A stretch of 64,000 bases of DNA, from assembly GCA_032719365.1 (NCBI GenBank), contig CM064871.1:74008383-74072382 (forward strand), given 5' to 3'. Position numbers and translations under genes: made by a program. The notes beneath the pieces are model-generated. The model searched no databases. It worked only from the letters and a program-made list of their open reading frames with translations, and was not told the origin of the DNA. Shown here one piece after another: positions 61,146-64,000 of the stretch; within the stretch, counting starts at the first letter, position 1; each line of letters starts with the position of its first letter. Origin of the DNA: Prinsepia uniflora. Taxonomy: Eukaryota; Streptophyta; Magnoliopsida; Rosales; Rosaceae.

Positions 61146-61453
61146 TTACACCCACTTTGATATTAGATGATCTGTTAATTCCTCTCGCACCTCATCAAGG
61201 TCATTAAAGGTGTAATGAACCTTAGGCTTATTCGTAGACTTTGAATACTATGTAAGAAATATAAACAGATATTAAATTTGATAAGAAAGCCCAAATTCAA
61301 AAGAATATATAATCAATTCTAAAATAGTAAGAAATGTCAACTTACGAGTTTACAACACCTCTCCGCATCTCATCATTAAACCGATTGTAAAGTGGATCCA
61401 TGATTTATACATTATCTTTATTGTCGTCAATAATAGTTAGGATCCAGCGGTTT
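61146..61453 (-). pseudogene. Ulp1-like (C48) cysteine peptidase C-terminus, broken
   Basis: Two exon-like pieces: 61346-61453, giving RWILTIIDD, a stop, then IMDPLYNRF; and 61146-61247, giving VHYTFNDLDEVREELTDHL and a stop. They recall the HW...LDPL segment and the YT-ELDEVR-EW tail of Ulp1-like proteins carried by plant transposons. The catalytic His position is Arg, a TAA interrupts the DPL segment, and the exon expected to carry the catalytic Cys is missing or too changed to see. A GTAAGT...ACATAG intron-like gap separates the pieces and their frames do not join. Confidence 0.5.
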
Positions 61454-64000
61454 CTACATAGTTAAATATATATGAGGATAAATCAACTTTATGGCAAAAG
61501 AATACTAACAGCATGACTTACTTAGGGTTGTACGAAAATTTGGTTAGTAGCTCAGTTTCTGCAGCTCTATAGATTGAACAAGTCGAAGCCAAGAGTTTGT
61601 ATCAGATAGGACTATAAATATTAAGAATTACAAACAGATTTATATGCTAACTCTTCCAACTTACATGCAGTTACCTTATAATAATAGACTCTAAGCTTCA
61701 AGTTACATGTTGGTAAAACACTAATCAATTCTTGTATTAAGTAACGTGAATACACCTAATTTCACTTGCTATAAGAAATTTTCTCATCGTACATAAACAA
61801 GATGAAACGATCACAAGTAAAAGACAAACATTTATTAAGAAAAGAATGAGTGGTTCTTTGTCTCGGGGATCGTAATTCACTGTCAACAATAAAAGCAAGA
61901 GGCATTACCAAGTGCCTAAGCAAAATGCAAGGCAACCTATGCCTAAAAAGCACAGAAACGAAACAAAATGAGTTAAAATGAAACAAAAACGCCTGAAACT
62001 GGAGAACGCAAGGGAAGAAAAAAGAGAAGAGCCAACTAAGGAAAGAAAAAAGTAGATGGGAAAGGTGTAAAACATAAGAAGGCCAAGCTAAAATTAACTG
62101 AAAACTGGAAAATGCAAGGGAACACAAAAAAGAAATGAGCCAACTTAGGGAAGAAAAAATAAGACATGAAAAATAAAATAAAAAGATTAAGCCTATTGAG
62201 GGAAACTAACACAACAAAAAAGTGAAATATGAGGGTTTTAAAGATGAGAAAAACTAAAACTAAACACTACTCAAGATGACAAGGGCAGGAAATAAAAGAA
62301 ATTTGGCCACAAAACAAATAACAACAAAGAAACCGACCTACTTCCTACTACCCCAACCCATAACTTGAGACAACATGGAGAAACTAGAGGAAAGGTTCTT
62401 TTCTCACAATTAAAGGAACCTTGGCCTCTGAGGGTTCATGAAAAGCTAATAAAAAGTAGGAATCCAAAAGGTTAGTGTACAAAAACTAGACCGTGGAAAA
62501 TAAAGAAATTAACTAAGGCAATCCTAGTAGTTTTAAGAAGAGGATCACAAGTAAAAGTTAAAAAAGAAGCCACACACAACTCCAACACAGCACAAAGTCC
62601 TGGGAGAAGAAATATTTAAAGGAGATATATAGCATGAAAAATAACGAGTAAGTAGATCATCATATAAACAGAGAAGGAATGTTTAGAGGCATGAATAATG
62701 ATCCAGTATGAACAACAACATGTCATGGTACTGGTACCATAAATGTAGTAAGAAAGTGAGTGAGGGCGAGGAAGGGAGGCTAGAAACATACAGGGGATAT
62801 AATAGGGAGAAAGGCTAACAGTGGAAGTCTAAGCCTAGGCAACAAGTAGTTTGTCAACCCTTACAAAACTAGATATTCTACTGGCCTGGTATAATGAATT
62901 CGCAATATAAACAGAGAAATTGAGAGCAAAAATAAGCATCATAGAAAAATTTTTATTGCACAACCAACTACACATGAAGATAACTGCAGAAGAAACTAAT
63001 AAAGCTAGAACCTCAATCTACCCGACTAGAACCTCTCCGTGAAAGTTTGCTCTTGATAATATCTGGAACAACTGTTAAGAACCAAACAAAGAGATATAGC
63101 AATGAAGAGAATAAATAAGGAAGCAATACACATGCTCAATATAAAACTTGAAAAAAAAAATTAAAATTGGAAAGTGTACATTAATCCTCTGTCACCATTT
63201 CGAACCAACACTAACCGTCAATGACCACCGATAACGGTCCATAATTTCCAATTATCATCACAACTGCCCCTAAGGGGAATTGTTGATCACAAGATCATAA
63301 ACAAAATCATTGATCACTTACATCAAGAACAAGAATAACTGATCATGTTGATCAAGAACTAGGATCGTCGATCTCAAAGGTCGAACAAATACAAAAATCC
63401 ATCGCATACCCACTAAATGGGTGATCTTCATCATCTTTGAAGGAAGAAAAATTCAAGATAATGAAATACCACTTAAAGTAAAATACAATCAACGAGTATA
63501 CATACATTGTCAACAATTTTGAATCTTTAAATTGAGGGAACAATTGATAGTACACACAAATAATGTACGAAATAACTATTCTTCAATCAAATTGAGAATT
63601 AGCAAAATTATGCCTGAGTGAATGATGAGAATCAAATGGAGTGTATTGAAGAGTAAGCAGGGACAATAGAAAATTTAACTGAGGGAAATTGATGAAAGTG
63701 GTGGAGACTGCATCAACAGTGGTGGTTTCCCCGCTATGAACTTCATTGAAAAATCAAAATTTAACCCAAAAAAGGAGAACAATCTATGAAATTGCCACTA
63801 GCACTGGGCGGTTGCCCAGCCGCCGAACATCGCTAAGGGAACGCCTAGGTGACACCTAATCTGATTCTGCTTGATTAAAACACCCAGTTCATACTCAGGG
63901 CGTTCCTCCTCCGCTGTGCGCCTAGGCGCCGCCGAACCCGCATTCTTCCTCTTTGTTATTTTTACCCTAGAGGTCCTTAGATTCTACACCAATTGAAAAA
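61454..64000. other. Interior of the CACTA element or intergenic DNA
   Basis: A-rich, with only short open frames and no recognisable protein. A GC-richer stretch near 63800-63940 contains CGCCTAGG motifs of unknown meaning. Confidence 0.4.

Larger units (their letters stand above)
60373..64000 (+). mobile_element. CACTA (En/Spm) transposon, left end, open to the right
   Basis: It starts with CACTACAAGAAA, the standard plant CACTA terminus, followed by a subterminal repeat array. No complementary TTTCTTGTAGTG terminus was seen before the window end, so the element either continues beyond 64000 or has lost its other end. A broken Ulp1-like peptidase gene lies on its minus strand. The rest (61460-64000) is AT-rich with no transposase recognised. 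Confidence 0.75.

Noticed and set aside
61762..62127. 121-codon hydrophobic minus-strand frame
   Set aside because: Composition reflects A-rich DNA; no recognisable family or splice context.

Overview
The window is nuclear DNA from a flowering plant, most likely a eudicot. The evidence is two intron-rich genes that match well-known plant families, AT-rich introns with GT/AG borders, and a dense nest of LTR retrotransposons with plant-type primer sites (initiator tRNA-Met and tRNA-Asp). I cannot name the genus from sequence alone. No bacterial or organellar genes, rRNA, intact tRNA or CRISPR array was seen.

Layout. A solo LTR (LTR-A, 177-3340) stands alone at the left. From 3878 to 42494 lies one retrotransposon nest. 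The outermost element, E1 (plus strand, Tat/Athila-like, tRNA-Asp primer site), was hit in its 5' LTR by E2 (5925-27325). E2 was hit in its own 5' LTR by E3 (8137-17252, minus strand), and E3 received solo LTR-B (11218-13930). E2 also carries solo LTR-C (20417-23593). The E1 interior further carries E4 (27694-34311, minus strand, with a gag fragment) and solo LTR-D (36336-39379, minus strand). Most junctions show 5-bp target duplications, so the order of insertion can be read directly. No reverse transcriptase, integrase or protease coding was found anywhere in the nest, so every element is non-autonomous.

The genic island runs from 43.7 to 53.8 kb, with both genes on the minus strand. The upstream one (48035-53760, 12 coding exons, 995 aa) is a homologue of PHYTOCHROME-DEPENDENT LATE-FLOWERING, an SPT20-domain nuclear protein. 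The downstream one (43740-46980, 8 exons, 375 aa) is a 2-oxoglutarate/Fe(II) dioxygenase of the plant PKHD-type hydroxylase family (At1g22950-like). Both models splice in frame throughout. Nothing indicates that they work together beyond being neighbours.

To the right lie AT-rich intergenic DNA, a tRNA-derived SINE split by solo LTR-E (56170-58952), a probable inverted-repeat element (59.2-59.8 kb), and the left end of a CACTA transposon starting at 60373. The CACTA element has a subterminal hairpin array and a broken Ulp1-like peptidase gene, and it runs to or beyond the window end.

The most unusual signal is structural. The LTRs are packed with short hairpins whose stems change in compensated pairs while loops stay constant. 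In E1 there are four hairpins with an NTGTT apical loop. In the E2/LTR-C/LTR-E group there are 6-bp stems with purine-rich, G-ending triloops. In E2, LTR-A and LTR-C there are GGGCC/GGCCC-type units, in E3 long-loop hairpins, and in LTR-B/D GAGT/ACTC units. In most of the tRNA-Met families this region is itself framed by a 12-bp inverted pair. This suggests selected RNA or single-strand DNA structure in non-coding retroelements.
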